Positions 18,738 through 27,565 of a stretch of DNA of 64,000 nt are shown piece after piece. The notes below the pieces were generated by a model. It searched no databases. It was not told the DNA's origin and was given only the letters and a program-made list of their open reading frames with translations. The DNA lies in NCBI RefSeq assembly GCF_020531985.1, contig NZ_JAJAVQ010000002.1, positions 847,291-911,290 on the forward strand. The letters are read 5' to 3'. The position numbers and the translations under genes were made by a program. How positions within the stretch are numbered: the first letter of the stretch is position 1; every line of letters starts with the position of its first letter. The stretch is from Rheinheimera aquimaris. GTDB taxonomy: Bacteria; Pseudomonadota; Gammaproteobacteria; Enterobacterales; Alteromonadaceae.

Positions 18738-19904
18738 ATGCGCTACCTGTTGTTTACCATAACATTACTGCTAACCTCATTACCGCTCGCGGCGCAGCAG
18801 CAATATACTGACGGTGCCTGTATTTTACTGCAGCAGCAAATAGATCGTTTTGATCAACAGCGGCAGAACAGTAACTACCGCAGTGCCAAACGCGAATATG
18901 ACCGCTATTGCCAAAAGCCGGTACACGCCGTGCCGCGTGGCAGCCAGGCGCGCCAGGCCGTGCCGGTAACCACTGCCCCAGCTGAGCCAACAGAAAACGT
19001 TACTACGCCGCCCACGCCGGTAAAGGTTGTAACACAAGCTGAAGCTGAGCGCAGCGCTACAGTTTCTGCAGAAGCCCGTGTAAACGGCGCTGACAGCATA
19101 AAGCCGGCAGAAATCACCTCAGCAGACGTTTCAGCAGTAGAAGTTAGCCCTAAGCCGGTGATCACGTTACCAGAGCCTGCTAAAGCGGAACCGGTGCAGG
19201 CGCAACCTGAAACTGCAGCGCCTGAGCTGGTTTCGCCTGCCGCTGAAACCGTTGCGCTGCCGCACGCTACTGAGCCGGCAGCGCAGCAAGACATGCTTGG
19301 ACTGGTGTTAAATAGCATACCGCTGATTGCAGCTAACATTGTTGCACTGCTACTGGTGATATTTTTACTAACCTCGTGGCTTGGCTATAACCTGCCAGGG
19401 TTTAAAGGGGTGTTTGCCGAGTACAAGTTAAACCAGCTGCTGCGCTGGCGTTTATCTAAGCAATATCTGCATTTTCGCAAGCTTAAATTGTTTACCGCCA
19501 AAGATGAGCTTACCGAAATTGACCATCTGGTGTTGTGCCCATACGGTATTTTTGTCATTGCTGTCAGAAGCGATCGTGGCCGTATCGGTGGCAGCGAAAC
19601 GGCTGCCAACTGGAACCGGCACTACTTTGGTGCTACCAAACAGTTGATGAACCCGCTGCATCAGAACTTTAAAAACGTTGAGGCGGTTAAACACCTGTTG
19701 CAGTTGCAGGGCACGGACACCGCACAGGCTGTGCATTCGGTCATTGCCTTTAACCGGGTAGCCCAGTTTGCCAGCAGCATGCCCGCCAATGTGATGTTTG
19801 TAGATTCGGCGGCAGATTATATCAAGCAATTTACCGATGTGGTGTTAACCGAAGAGCAGGTAAGCCGCTTTGCTGCTGTGCTAAAACAAGCCAGCACGGC
19901 TTAG
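18738..19904 (+). CDS. NERD-like membrane protein, second copy with degenerate active site
   Basis: This 388-residue paralogue of the 13.4-kb protein has a signal peptide (LLTSLPLAAQ), the same cap (QYTDGACILLQQQIDRF... DRYCQKP), a long Pro/Ala/Glu-rich linker (about 70-185), a membrane helix at 194-216 and a NERD domain. The nuclease-like core keeps D262 in TEIDHLVL but the ExK pair is changed: FVIEVKNYRG of the first copy reads FVIAVRSDRG, with A275 and R277. It is therefore probably not a nuclease and may bind or regulate. The flanking motif MNPLHQN is retained in both. Confidence 0.85.
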   Translation: MRYLLFTITLLLTSLPLAAQQQYTDGACILLQQQIDRFDQQRQNSNYRSAKREYDRYCQKPVHAVPRGSQARQAVPVTTAPAEPTENVTTPPTPVKVVTQAEAERSATVSAEARVNGADSIKPAEITSADVSAVEVSPKPVITLPEPAKAEPVQAQPETAAPELVSPAAETVALPHATEPAAQQDMLGLVLNSIPLIAANIVALLLVIFLLTSWLGYNLPGFKGVFAEYKLNQLLRWRLSKQYLHFRKLKLFTAKDELTEIDHLVLCPYGIFVIAVRSDRGRIGGSETAANWNRHYFGATKQLMNPLHQNFKNVEAVKHLLQLQGTDTAQAVHSVIAFNRVAQFASSMPANVMFVDSAADYIKQFTDVVLTEEQVSRFAAVLKQASTA

Positions 19905-19912
19905 TGGTTATG

Positions 19913-20641
19913 TCAGTGACTGCTGGCTTTTAGCGCCGGGCGGCGTTTACGCGGCCTGAAGCGCTGCCACAACAGTACTATGCCGCTTAATGTAAACATC
20001 AGCGCCGCGGCGGAAAAGCTGATCAACAGCGGGTTGTTAAAGTTGCTGCGATCCTGGTAATCCATAATGTGTAACATCCAGAGAAAATCAAACAGCCGCC
20101 AGCTGTCGGTACGCACCCGTGTCACCGCGCCGGTGGCCGGGTCCAGATAAAAGCGACTGTGCTCGCTGTCATTAAACTGCAGTTGCCACAGCGGGGCCTT
20201 CAGATGCTGCACTTCTTGTGGCAATTGCTGCAGCAGCGTAGCGGCGACGATTTCACTGTTGCCGCTGTACTGTGCCAGTGCCAGCTGCCGGATATTCTGC
20301 TCGGATAAACTCTCAAGCGGCTCACCATCGACCGCACTGTAGCGGGATAAGCTGTTACCCTCTTCAACCAGATAAACCGGCAGGGCGCTAAGCTGATTGT
20401 TTTGCCAGGCCAGGCGCTGACTTAAACTTAAGCTGGCATGCGCACTGTGTTGTTGCAGTACCTGTTGCGGGCTGACACCGGCCTGCTGCCATTGCACTGC
20501 TGCCGTTTGGCGCAGATGTTCGCCGCGCACCTGTTCAATCGGTAAAATGGCCATCACCAGGCCACTTAAAAACCACAGCGTAATTTGTACTACCAGAATA
20601 AGCCCCAGCCAGTTATGCAGGGTACGGCACAGTTTTAACAT
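19913..20641 (-). CDS. PepSY-domain transmembrane protein
   Basis: The 242-residue protein has an N-terminal membrane helix (MLKLCRTLHNWLGLILVVQITLWFLSG), a periplasmic domain with a PepSY-like segment (SLSRYSAVDGEPLESLS and YLDPATGAVTRVRTDSWR), then a WMLHIMDY motif and a C-terminal helix ending in arginines. This is the arrangement of PepSY-TM proteins, often linked to iron or flavin reduction and transport; the actual role is not known. I chose the ATG at 20641 over a TTG twelve codons upstream because the family starts with the RxxHxWxG helix. Confidence 0.82.
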   Translation of the reverse strand: MLKLCRTLHNWLGLILVVQITLWFLSGLVMAILPIEQVRGEHLRQTAAVQWQQAGVSPQQVLQQHSAHASLSLSQRLAWQNNQLSALPVYLVEEGNSLSRYSAVDGEPLESLSEQNIRQLALAQYSGNSEIVAATLLQQLPQEVQHLKAPLWQLQFNDSEHSRFYLDPATGAVTRVRTDSWRLFDFLWMLHIMDYQDRSNFNNPLLISFSAAALMFTLSGIVLLWQRFRPRKRRPALKASSH

Positions 20642-20686
20642 GCAATATTGTTCAGCAGATGGTGGATGGGCTATCAAAACAGAAAA

Positions 20687-20728
20687 GCGCCACCGCTGTA
20701 AAGTGGCAAATTGCCGCAGCCGGTGGCG
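20687..20728 (-). terminator. Possible terminator after the small membrane protein gene
   Basis: Read on the minus strand, CGCCACCG and CGGTGGCG pair around a 25-base loop and are followed by CTTTTCTGTTTT. The long loop (it can fold internally with TGGCAA/TTGCC) makes this moderately convincing. Confidence 0.5.
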
Positions 20729-20746
20729 TGATCAGAGGTGTAACGC

Positions 20747-20968
20747 TTAACCATGGTGGCTACGGCGGTTATCACGTACCAGCCACCAGACCAGATACGC
20801 CAGAATAATGTAAGGCAGCAGGCTAAATACCAGCGATACGCCAACGCCAAACAAAGTAGCGGCAATACCAACGGCTACACCAAAAGCGGTGGCAACCACA
20901 CCTATTAAGGTTGGAAAGCAGTAAAGGCCTAAAACAATAACTAAGATGATGGCGATGGTTCTGTTCAT
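20747..20968 (-). CDS. Small two-helix membrane protein
   Basis: This 73-residue hydrophobic protein has two membrane segments (about 4-30 and 35-62) rich in Gly and Val, and a basic tail RDNRRSHHG. AAGGA eight bases upstream supports the ATG. The gene is not a shadow of another frame. I do not recognise a family; small proteins of this type are often envelope-stress induced, but nothing here shows regulation. Confidence 0.65.
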   Translation of the reverse strand: MNRTIAIILVIVLGLYCFPTLIGVVATAFGVAVGIAATLFGVGVSLVFSLLPYIILAYLVWWLVRDNRRSHHG

Positions 20969-21142
20969 AACGGCTTCCTTTTAAGTGACGCCCTGGGCGT
21001 TTACTTAACGCCATCAAATGTTATGCCAGATTTTTTATTGTATTAAATCAATGTCTTGTGGTTTGCCTGGGCGCTAACGAGTGTGCCAGCCCCCAGATAT
21101 TAGTGTTTTTAACCATTAGTTGGTAAAAAATGGCTATAGCTG

Positions 21143-21832
21143 TCAGAGCGGCGTAAAGCGTAGCTCCAGCTCACGGTAATACAGCCGGGTTAAGCCTTCA
21201 AAGCCAGAGTCGGTGCCAAGAAACACCCAGATGCTGCCATCGGCGTTACTGGTAAATTGCAAAGGTGTATTGCCTGAGCCAGTGACAATTTTGCTGGCAA
21301 ACTTATCGCTATCACAGCTGATTTCGCCAGAGGCAATGTTACCTATCACACGCGCATTGCTGCCATCCTGGCTTTGATTGCCTTTATCCACGTTCAGATA
21401 GTAACCCGATTGCTGTGGCTCCTGGCTGGCATAACCGAACTTCAGATACACTGACTCGCCCGGGGCACCGCCTACGCCCATGCAGTCTGAAGCAGCGTCG
21501 GTCAGAAACCGTACTGATACCGACAGCTGATAACGGGTTGCCGGTTCCAGCCCGGTAATTTTGCGTTTGATGTACATAAACAAGTCATCGCTGCGGTTCA
21601 TGCCCTGCAGATAAAAGCCCTGGCCGGTAAAGCCGGTTGGCAGGTTGCGCACACCGCTTTGTAGCTGATAAATAGTGGCGTTGTCGGTAGGGTAATCTGA
21701 AAAGCCTGCCTGCCACTGCTGGTTGCCCTGGCGAAAATCGTAGTAGTGGGCCGGTGAGGTGCCGGTGTCCAATTCACAACCATTGAGTAATAACAGGCTG
21801 CTGGTCAGCAGCGCAAGCGCTGGTAGTTTCAT
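21143..21832 (-). CDS. Hypothetical outer-membrane or periplasmic lipoprotein
   Basis: The 229-residue protein begins with a lipoprotein signal peptide and lipobox LLNGC (lipidated Cys19). The following residue is Glu, not Asp, so outer-membrane sorting is expected. The mature part is beta-rich, with YYDFRQGNQQWQAGFSDYP and GLEPATRYQLSVSVRFLT; the latter pattern resembles carbohydrate-binding or fibronectin-like sandwich domains. Two Cys in the mature region (about 117 and 175) could form a disulfide. I recognise no specific family. Confidence 0.7.
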   Translation of the reverse strand: MKLPALALLTSSLLLLNGCELDTGTSPAHYYDFRQGNQQWQAGFSDYPTDNATIYQLQSGVRNLPTGFTGQGFYLQGMNRSDDLFMYIKRKITGLEPATRYQLSVSVRFLTDAASDCMGVGGAPGESVYLKFGYASQEPQQSGYYLNVDKGNQSQDGSNARVIGNIASGEISCDSDKFASKIVTGSGNTPLQFTSNADGSIWVFLGTDSGFEGLTRLYYRELELRFTPL

Positions 21833-21960
21833 GCTGCAGTTTTCCTTATTGCGGGTACTGCAGGAAGCTTAACGTTGCTGCCAGCGCCGAAGTGTAACTG
21901 ATTGCAACCAAATTGAAGTTAAGTGTTAAATGCTGTGCTGATAGCGGCAGCAGGGCACAG

Positions 21961-21992
21961 AAAAGGCGCCACAGTATAATAGCTGTGGCGCC
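21961..21992 (-). terminator. Terminator after the carbonic anhydrase gene
   Basis: On the minus strand GGCGCCACAG-CTATTATA-CTGTGGCGCC is a perfect 10-bp hairpin followed by TTTT, 25 bases after the stop of the gene ending at 22017. Confidence 0.88.
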
Positions 21993-22016
21993 TAGAGGCA
22001 GAGTTACAATGTCAGG

Positions 22017-22745
22017 TTATTGCAGGATAACGCGGGCATTGACCGCTTGCAGCGGGCGGTTGTTTTCGTGGTGAATATGATGCACCAGCTGTTTTAACTG
22101 TGCGTTACTGGCGGTGACCGGTTGTTTTAACACTAACCAGCGCACGCCCTCAGAGCACGGCGGCGTAGTCAGTGAACCGTTAAAACGGTAGTAGTCACGC
22201 TCGGATGGTAGAAGTGCAGCTGCGGGCAGATCTGTTGTCAGCGATGCTTTGCCACCGATGTCGGGGGCTTGTTGCCACACTTTGTCCAGTAACGCATTAG
22301 GCTGACCCGCTTCAAACATCACAGCAACAACGGCCAGATGGTTGTCTTTGTCGGCATGAACCAGGTGTGCCTCCATCGGATAGGATTTACCGTTGATATG
22401 GTTTTCGCTCGGCACATGAAAATGAAACTGCTTCAGTTCAAAGCTGACACCATCGACCACAATACTGTTACCGGCTTTGGCATTGACCTGCACGGTGTGG
22501 CCGTTATTGATAATGTCACTGCTACCGGCCGGGTAATTAAAGCTGATAGGTGCAAGTTCAGCGTCAACAAAGCCAGTCAGATTAACCGGTGACTGGTTGC
22601 TGCCGTTACACATACTGAATTCTGCACTCAGTTGTGCCCAGTTTGCCGGGCCTTTGTCGCCGCTGTAATCCCATTCAGTGGCCTGCACCGCTGTTACCAG
22701 CGCCGCCGAAGCCAGCATGGCCAATAAAGTAAAAGAATTTTTCAC
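22017..22745 (-). CDS. Alpha-class carbonic anhydrase, periplasmic
   Basis: The 242-residue protein from the GTG at 22745 has a signal peptide (KNSFTLLAMLASAALVTAVQA) and the alpha-CA domain beginning EWDYSGDKGPANWAQL. Zinc ligands are the two histidines of QFHFHVPSENH and that of EAHLVH; the substrate region FNGSLTTPPCSEGVRW is intact. It interconverts CO2 and bicarbonate in the periplasm. An ATG start 13 codons upstream would put a polar stretch before the signal peptide, so I prefer the GTG. The Cys pair (CNGSNQSPVNL and PPCSEG) is the usual disulfide. Confidence 0.93.
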   Translation of the reverse strand: MKNSFTLLAMLASAALVTAVQATEWDYSGDKGPANWAQLSAEFSMCNGSNQSPVNLTGFVDAELAPISFNYPAGSSDIINNGHTVQVNAKAGNSIVVDGVSFELKQFHFHVPSENHINGKSYPMEAHLVHADKDNHLAVVAVMFEAGQPNALLDKVWQQAPDIGGKASLTTDLPAAALLPSERDYYRFNGSLTTPPCSEGVRWLVLKQPVTASNAQLKQLVHHIHHENNRPLQAVNARVILQ

Positions 22746-22808
22746 GTTGTGTTCCAGATTGTTGGTGATGTCGGCCAACAGCATAACGCCGCGGGCGTTA
22801 AGAACACG

Positions 22809-24068
22809 TTAAGACGATACCGGGCCTGATGCTGCAGGAAAAGTAATGACAAAACGACTGCCGCCACTATCTGCATCCTGCAGCACTATGTGCCAGCCGG
22901 CATGGTCTGCCACGCGTTTTACAATCGCCAGGCCGAGCCCTGTACCTTCGTGTGGCGGCTGAGTGTCGCCATGCACAAAACGCTCAAACAAACGTGCGCG
23001 GATTTGGACTGGTATGCCACTGCCGCTGTCTTCAATGATCAGTTGCTGCTGGCTTAACTGCACGCTGATATAGCCCGACTCTGTATGCCGGCAGGCATTA
23101 CGCAACAGGTTACCAATCATAATGGCGGCCAGTTCCGGGTGTACCGCGACACTGACATTGCTGGTGTCCTGCCGCTGCCAGCTCACCTCTTTACCGGCCA
23201 GTAATGGCTGACAACGGCTGATTTCAGCCTCAATAATGGCATTGAGCAAAGTTTGCGGCGCTGACACCGTGTCTGGTGCGCGCGACAACAGCAGCAGTGC
23301 ACTGACACGCTCGGCTGTTTCTGCCGCAACCCGGCGAATGCGCTCTGCCGCCGCATGCTGCATCGGCTGAGCGGCGGGCAAAGCCGCGAGTAACTCGGCC
23401 GCGCCTAGAATAATTGTCAGCGGGGTTCTCAGTTCATGACTAACATCCGCGGTAAATAATTGTTCCCGCGCCAGTACTTGCTGTAACGCGTCAGTTCGCC
23501 GGGCAAATGCACGTGACAACACGCCGATTTCATCCGGCGCTTTTAATGATGGCAGGGCGGCGGGCGCCGCGTCACGTCGCACCGCATCGGCCAACGCGGC
23601 GACAGGGGCAATGATGCGCCGGCTGCTCCATCTGCCCAGTGCCAGCGCCAGCAGCAAACTGGCGACAAAACCGCAGGCCATGGCAATAAATGCCGCCCGT
23701 TCGGTATGTTCCAGCTCGCCCAGATCCTGCACTATGGCATAACGGTGGCCATCCTGCTGTCGTAGCAATGCATAAACCTGGCGCTGGGCAACTTCCAATT
23801 TATGCAGGCCATCGGGCAGTTCGCGTAGCGCTAAGGGAATATTGTTGTCAGCCAGTAATGCTGCGCCCGCCGGTTCGGCTCTGTGTGGCGCAGTGACCTG
23901 CTTGGGCAGTAACTGCCCGGCAATATTGTTAAGCCTGGCCTGTATCACCTGTTGTTCGATGATATTGATCGTTGTGTACGACACCAGACTGAACGTCGTA
24001 GCAACGGCGAATGCCAGCATTAGGTAGGTAAAGGCGATTTGCTGTTTAAGTGTCAGTCTTGGTTTCAT
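22809..24068 (-). CDS. Sensor histidine kinase of a two-component system
   Basis: This is a 419-residue inner membrane kinase: membrane helix at about 11-33, a periplasmic sensor of roughly 90 residues, a second helix at 124-146, a HAMP-like linker, HisKA with H211 in ADVSHELRTPLT, and HATPase with N-box IGNLLRNACRHTESG, G1 EDSGSGIP and G2 EGTGLGLAIVKR. The sensor has no recognised domain, so the signal is unknown. It overlaps the preceding response-regulator gene by 23 bases and is co-transcribed with it. Confidence 0.93.
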   Translation of the reverse strand: MKPRLTLKQQIAFTYLMLAFAVATTFSLVSYTTINIIEQQVIQARLNNIAGQLLPKQVTAPHRAEPAGAALLADNNIPLALRELPDGLHKLEVAQRQVYALLRQQDGHRYAIVQDLGELEHTERAAFIAMACGFVASLLLALALGRWSSRRIIAPVAALADAVRRDAAPAALPSLKAPDEIGVLSRAFARRTDALQQVLAREQLFTADVSHELRTPLTIILGAAELLAALPAAQPMQHAAAERIRRVAAETAERVSALLLLSRAPDTVSAPQTLLNAIIEAEISRCQPLLAGKEVSWQRQDTSNVSVAVHPELAAIMIGNLLRNACRHTESGYISVQLSQQQLIIEDSGSGIPVQIRARLFERFVHGDTQPPHEGTGLGLAIVKRVADHAGWHIVLQDADSGGSRFVITFPAASGPVSS

Positions 24069-24741
24069 CGGCAGTGACCAGGCGGTAGCCTACGGCAGGT
24101 AAAGTTAACAGCATCGGATAGGCAAAAGGTTTATCCAGTACCCGGCGCAGCGAGTGGATATGGGTTCTTAACGCATCACTGTCTGGCTGGTTATCCCCCC
24201 ATACCTGCCGTACCAGTTCATCACGCGTCAAGATCCGCGGTGCCACCCGCAGCAGTGCCAGCAAAATTTTATAAGCGGTGGGTGTCAGTTCCAGTATTTT
24301 ACCGTCACGGCTGGCCTGACCCAGGCTGGGGTCCAGTTTCAATTCGGCAAACTGCAGTGAGTTTTGTACATGTTCGTTACGTGCGCGCCTGAGTAACGCT
24401 TTGAGCCGGGCATCAAGTTCAGGTAGCGAGTAAGGTTTTACCAAATAATCATCGGCACCGGCGGCAAAACCACTGACCTTATCCTGCACGGTGTCGCGGG
24501 CTGTTAGCATCAGCACCGGTGTGCTGAGGTGATACTGCTGGCGTAGCAGGCGGCAGACATCCAGGCCATCGGTACCGGGTAACGACAAATCTAGTACGAT
24601 AGCGTCGTACGATGCGGTCGTTGCGGCGCGCAGCCCGGCAGTGCCGCTGCGGGCGACGTCCAGGGTGTAGCCGTTCGGCTCCAGATAAGCGTACAAATTA
24701 GCAATAATATCCGGGTTATCTTCAATGATCAGTATATGCAT
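24046..24741 (-). CDS. OmpR/PhoB-family response regulator
   Basis: The 231-residue protein has a receiver domain with acidic pocket ED at 7-8, phospho-acceptor D51 in AIVLDLSLPG, Thr in MLTARD and Lys in YLVKPYSLPEL, then a winged-helix output domain ending HSLRRVLDKPF and GVGYRL-like VGYRLVT. It is the partner of the overlapping kinase gene. Its sequence resembles the QseB/PmrA type, but the targets are not visible. The divergent neighbour is glutaminase. Confidence 0.93.
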   Translation of the reverse strand: MHILIIEDNPDIIANLYAYLEPNGYTLDVARSGTAGLRAATTASYDAIVLDLSLPGTDGLDVCRLLRQQYHLSTPVLMLTARDTVQDKVSGFAAGADDYLVKPYSLPELDARLKALLRRARNEHVQNSLQFAELKLDPSLGQASRDGKILELTPTAYKILLALLRVAPRILTRDELVRQVWGDNQPDSDALRTHIHSLRRVLDKPFAYPMLLTLPAVGYRLVTADETKTDT

Positions 24742-24924
24742 TGCCGACTCAGTGTTACGGTTGCCGGTTTGTTATAAGGTAAAAACCGGCTGCAGGCAAG
24801 GTGTTAGCTACATACCGCCTTGCTGATAGCGGCTTTGCGCTGTTATGGAGGTACAGCTAAGGCCTGCGGTTGTGGCATACTGCCCGCTGATGACATCAGC
24901 CAAATTGTTTTACAGAGAGCAGCA

Positions 24925-25851
24925 ATGAAACCCAGCACTGATTTAACTACCACACTGCAACAGATGCTGGCGCAGTGCCAGCCGCTATACACGCAGGGCA
25001 AGGTGGCCGATTATATTCCTGCACTGGCACAGGTAGATGGCCGGCAGGCGGCGGTGGCGGTGGCAACACTGGATGGCCAGGTATTCAGTGCTGGCGCGGC
25101 TGAGCAGAATTTCTCGCTGCAGAGCATCTCTAAAATATTTGGTCTGGTAATGGCGATGAACCGGCTGGGCGATGAGTTATGGCAGCGGGTAAATATGGAA
25201 CCTTCCGGCCAGCCGTTTAATTCGATAGTGCAGCTGGAATGGGAAAAAGGTATACCGCGCAATCCGGTAATTAACGCCGGCGCTATTTTGGTAGCCGATG
25301 TGCTGGTAAGCCATTACTCAGCCAGTAAAACGGCATTTTTAACCTTTTTGCGTCGCCTGACCGGGGTTGAAGCCATTTATGCTGACCCTCTGGTATATCA
25401 ATCTGAGCTTGAGCATGGTAACCGCAATGCGGCGCTGGCCTACCTGATGAAAAGTTTTGGCAATATAGAAGCCGAAGTGCCGCAGGTGCTGGAGCATTAT
25501 TTTCATCAATGCGCCACGGCGATCAACTGTAAGCAGCTGGCGCAGTCGTTGCTGTTTCTGGCCAACCGTGGCGTGCAGCCTGGCTGCAACGAGCAAATAT
25601 GCAGCCGGCGTGATGCACACCGCGTAAATGCCATTTTATCCACCAGCGGCATGTATGATCAGTCTGGCGAGTTTGCATTTAAAGTGGGGCTGCCAGCGAA
25701 AAGCGGTGTCGGTGGCGCCATAGTGGCGATAGTGCCGCAGTTTGGTGTGATTACCGCCTGGAGCCCGCCACTTAACCGCTTTGGTAACTCTGTTGTGGCG
25801 ATGCAGCTTATTAGCCAACTGGCCGAGGAGCTGGGCTTGTCATTGTTCTGA
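24925..25851 (+). CDS. glsA: Glutaminase
   Basis: At 308 residues this has exactly the usual length of bacterial GlsA/YbaS. It hydrolyses glutamine to glutamate and ammonia. The serine-lysine catalytic motif is QSISKIFGLVMAM, with conserved GRIP-like substrate segments LEWEKGIPRNPVINAGAI and the C-terminal AKSGVGGAIVAIVP. A longer in-frame start adds 35 residues and is not family-like, so the ATG at 24925 is chosen (only a weak GAGAG precedes it). Glutaminases of this type are associated with acid or salt adaptation. Confidence 0.94.
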   Translation: MKPSTDLTTTLQQMLAQCQPLYTQGKVADYIPALAQVDGRQAAVAVATLDGQVFSAGAAEQNFSLQSISKIFGLVMAMNRLGDELWQRVNMEPSGQPFNSIVQLEWEKGIPRNPVINAGAILVADVLVSHYSASKTAFLTFLRRLTGVEAIYADPLVYQSELEHGNRNAALAYLMKSFGNIEAEVPQVLEHYFHQCATAINCKQLAQSLLFLANRGVQPGCNEQICSRRDAHRVNAILSTSGMYDQSGEFAFKVGLPAKSGVGGAIVAIVPQFGVITAWSPPLNRFGNSVVAMQLISQLAEELGLSLF

Positions 25852-25861
25852 GGCGACTTGC

Positions 25862-26362
25862 TTAATCGTCGCCGAAGGTTGAGTTTTTCTCGCTGTGCTG
25901 AATACGGTCTATCACGATAACTGCGGCAAGCAGTTGCGCTGTCCATTGCGGGGCGAAGATGTCTACGCCGTAACTGTCAGACCAGCTGAACCATTTTTTT
26001 GAGATGCTGGCCAGCAGCTGATCCTGCTGCCGGATTTGGTACTCGTGCTGCCAAAAATTGCCAGTCATTTCCAGCATGCCCTCTGGTGTACTGATGCTGA
26101 AACGGCTGGTCCAGAATGGCCAGAACTTCTTTTTAATCAGCCACTCGCTGCCATCGTTATTCAGCAAACGACAGGCTGGCATGATGGTTATGTATTTGCG
26201 CTTGATTTTCAACAGCGCAGTGCCGCTTGCATCAGACAAGGTCTGGCTGCTGGATAAGCTAAACAGCTTACCACTGACACTGTAGGCGTTATCGCCGTTT
26301 TCATCTTCAATTGAAAAGCTGTCAGTTAAGCTGAAAATTTTCTGTTTAATACGATATTTCAT
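25862..26362 (-). CDS. LURP-one-related (YxjI-type) protein
   Basis: This 166-residue protein is made mostly of beta strands and begins MKYRIKQKIFSLTDSFSIED, the usual start of bacterial LURP-one-like (tubby-fold) proteins. The pattern of strand pairs with FSLSSSQTLSD, LLKIKRKYITIMP and FFISTPEG-like RFSISTPEGMLE also fits. Members are thought to bind membrane phospholipid or act as scramblase-like factors, but bacterial functions are unknown. It converges with glsA 10 bases away. Confidence 0.8.
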   Translation of the reverse strand: MKYRIKQKIFSLTDSFSIEDENGDNAYSVSGKLFSLSSSQTLSDASGTALLKIKRKYITIMPACRLLNNDGSEWLIKKKFWPFWTSRFSISTPEGMLEMTGNFWQHEYQIRQQDQLLASISKKWFSWSDSYGVDIFAPQWTAQLLAAVIVIDRIQHSEKNSTFGDD

Positions 26363-26634
26363 CAGCAAATGTGCCTGTTATTAGCGCTTTGTGCCTTCGC
26401 CATGGCATGTACGCCGGTTCTGTTCTAACCATAACGTACTCTATTAAGCAACATTGTTACACTGTTTGTACCTTCTGTTAAAGCGGTTCTTGCTGCAATA
26501 GTGTACTTGTACGATTGTTGTAATGGTTCAAGTGATTTTTCTGTACATAAGCGTGGGCATTGATGCAAACAAGTGATGGTAGCTGCTGCGTAAAGGGCTA
26601 TAGTTTAACTATGTCCTGACAGGAGGTCGTAGCT

Positions 26635-27420
26635 ATGGATAGCTATACTGCACGACAGCGTATACGCCGGTGGCTGCTTTGGCATAGCGCTTTTTTATTG
26701 ATAGGTCTAATGCTGATGTTGTGCCAACTGCAAGCACAGGCCCTGCGCGTTGCCATTTCGGCAGAAGATTACCCGCCTTTTTATTACCAGCAAGCTGGCA
26801 AGCTGACGGGACTATCGGTAGACATATTACAGGTGGTTGCTTCTGAGCTGGGTCTGACGATTCAGTGGCAGCGTTTACCCTGGAGCCGGGTGGTACAGCA
26901 CGTCGCCAGTGGTAAAGCCGATGTGATTACCGTATTTTATAAAACCGATGCCAGAGCACTGCAGTTTTATTACAGCAACGAAAGTTATTTACGCGATGCG
27001 ATAGTACTTTTATGTGCGGAGCCCTGCCAACTGAACTTTGACGGTGACCTGGCCAGCCTGGCGCAACAACCGGTTGCAGTAGTAAGGGATTTTTCGTATG
27101 GCCCCCGACTAGACCAGGCAGCGTTTAGCAAGATAGCAGTGGCGGAATCGGATCCTATGTTGTTTAAATTGTTGCTGAACCGGCGTTTACCTCAGGGCAT
27201 CGCCTCGTTAACTACGGTACTACACTCGGCAGAGTTAAAATGGGCTAAAGATAAGATTAAGGTTTTGCATCCTCCACTGGATTATGTCGATATCTATTTT
27301 GCCTTTAGCAAGCAAAGTGCTACCACGCCAGAGTTCGTCGCTAAGTTTGATCAAGCTCTGCGTCGCTACAAAAGCTCCGCTGCTTACACTGCTTTGTTAC
27401 AGCGTTATCAGTTGTACTGA
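26635..27420 (+). CDS. Periplasmic solute-binding protein, family 3 (orphan)
   Basis: The 261-residue protein has an N-terminal membrane or signal segment (WHSAFLLIGLMLMLCQLQAQA) and a bacterial extracellular solute-binding family 3 domain: LRVAISAEDYPPFYYQQAGKLTGLSVDIL, WSRVVQHVASGKADVIT and the FYKT switch. It should bind an amino acid or similar small molecule. No permease or ATPase is adjacent, so it may feed a distant transporter or act as a sensor-type protein. AGGAGG upstream gives a firm start. Confidence 0.85.
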   Translation: MDSYTARQRIRRWLLWHSAFLLIGLMLMLCQLQAQALRVAISAEDYPPFYYQQAGKLTGLSVDILQVVASELGLTIQWQRLPWSRVVQHVASGKADVITVFYKTDARALQFYYSNESYLRDAIVLLCAEPCQLNFDGDLASLAQQPVAVVRDFSYGPRLDQAAFSKIAVAESDPMLFKLLLNRRLPQGIASLTTVLHSAELKWAKDKIKVLHPPLDYVDIYFAFSKQSATTPEFVAKFDQALRRYKSSAAYTALLQRYQLY

Positions 27421-27488
27421 AATAATGCGAACCTGGTTGCCCCGTCCCGTCATAACAAGCGATACCAGTTAATCAACACCGTGCTGGC

Positions 27489-27553
27489 GGTTAATTAATT
27501 TGCTGTCACCTGCTCATAAATGCCGCTAGGCTATTAATCATCTGGTTAATTAA
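27489..27553. promoter_or_regulatory. Repeated GGTTAATTAA boxes before the TetR gene
   Basis: The 10-base sequence GGTTAATTAA occurs at 27489-27498 and again at 27544-27553, with a related CAGTTAATCA at 27466-27475. The second copy sits 13 bases before the TetR start. Such AT-rich repeats in front of a TetR gene are plausible autoregulatory operators; this is positional inference. Confidence 0.4.
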
Positions 27554-27565
27554 GGCAGTTTTGTT

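Noticed and set aside
18905..19339. 144-codon antisense frame within the second NERD gene
   Set aside because: It is a shadow of the Pro/Ala/Glu-rich linker, low complexity, with no ribosome site.
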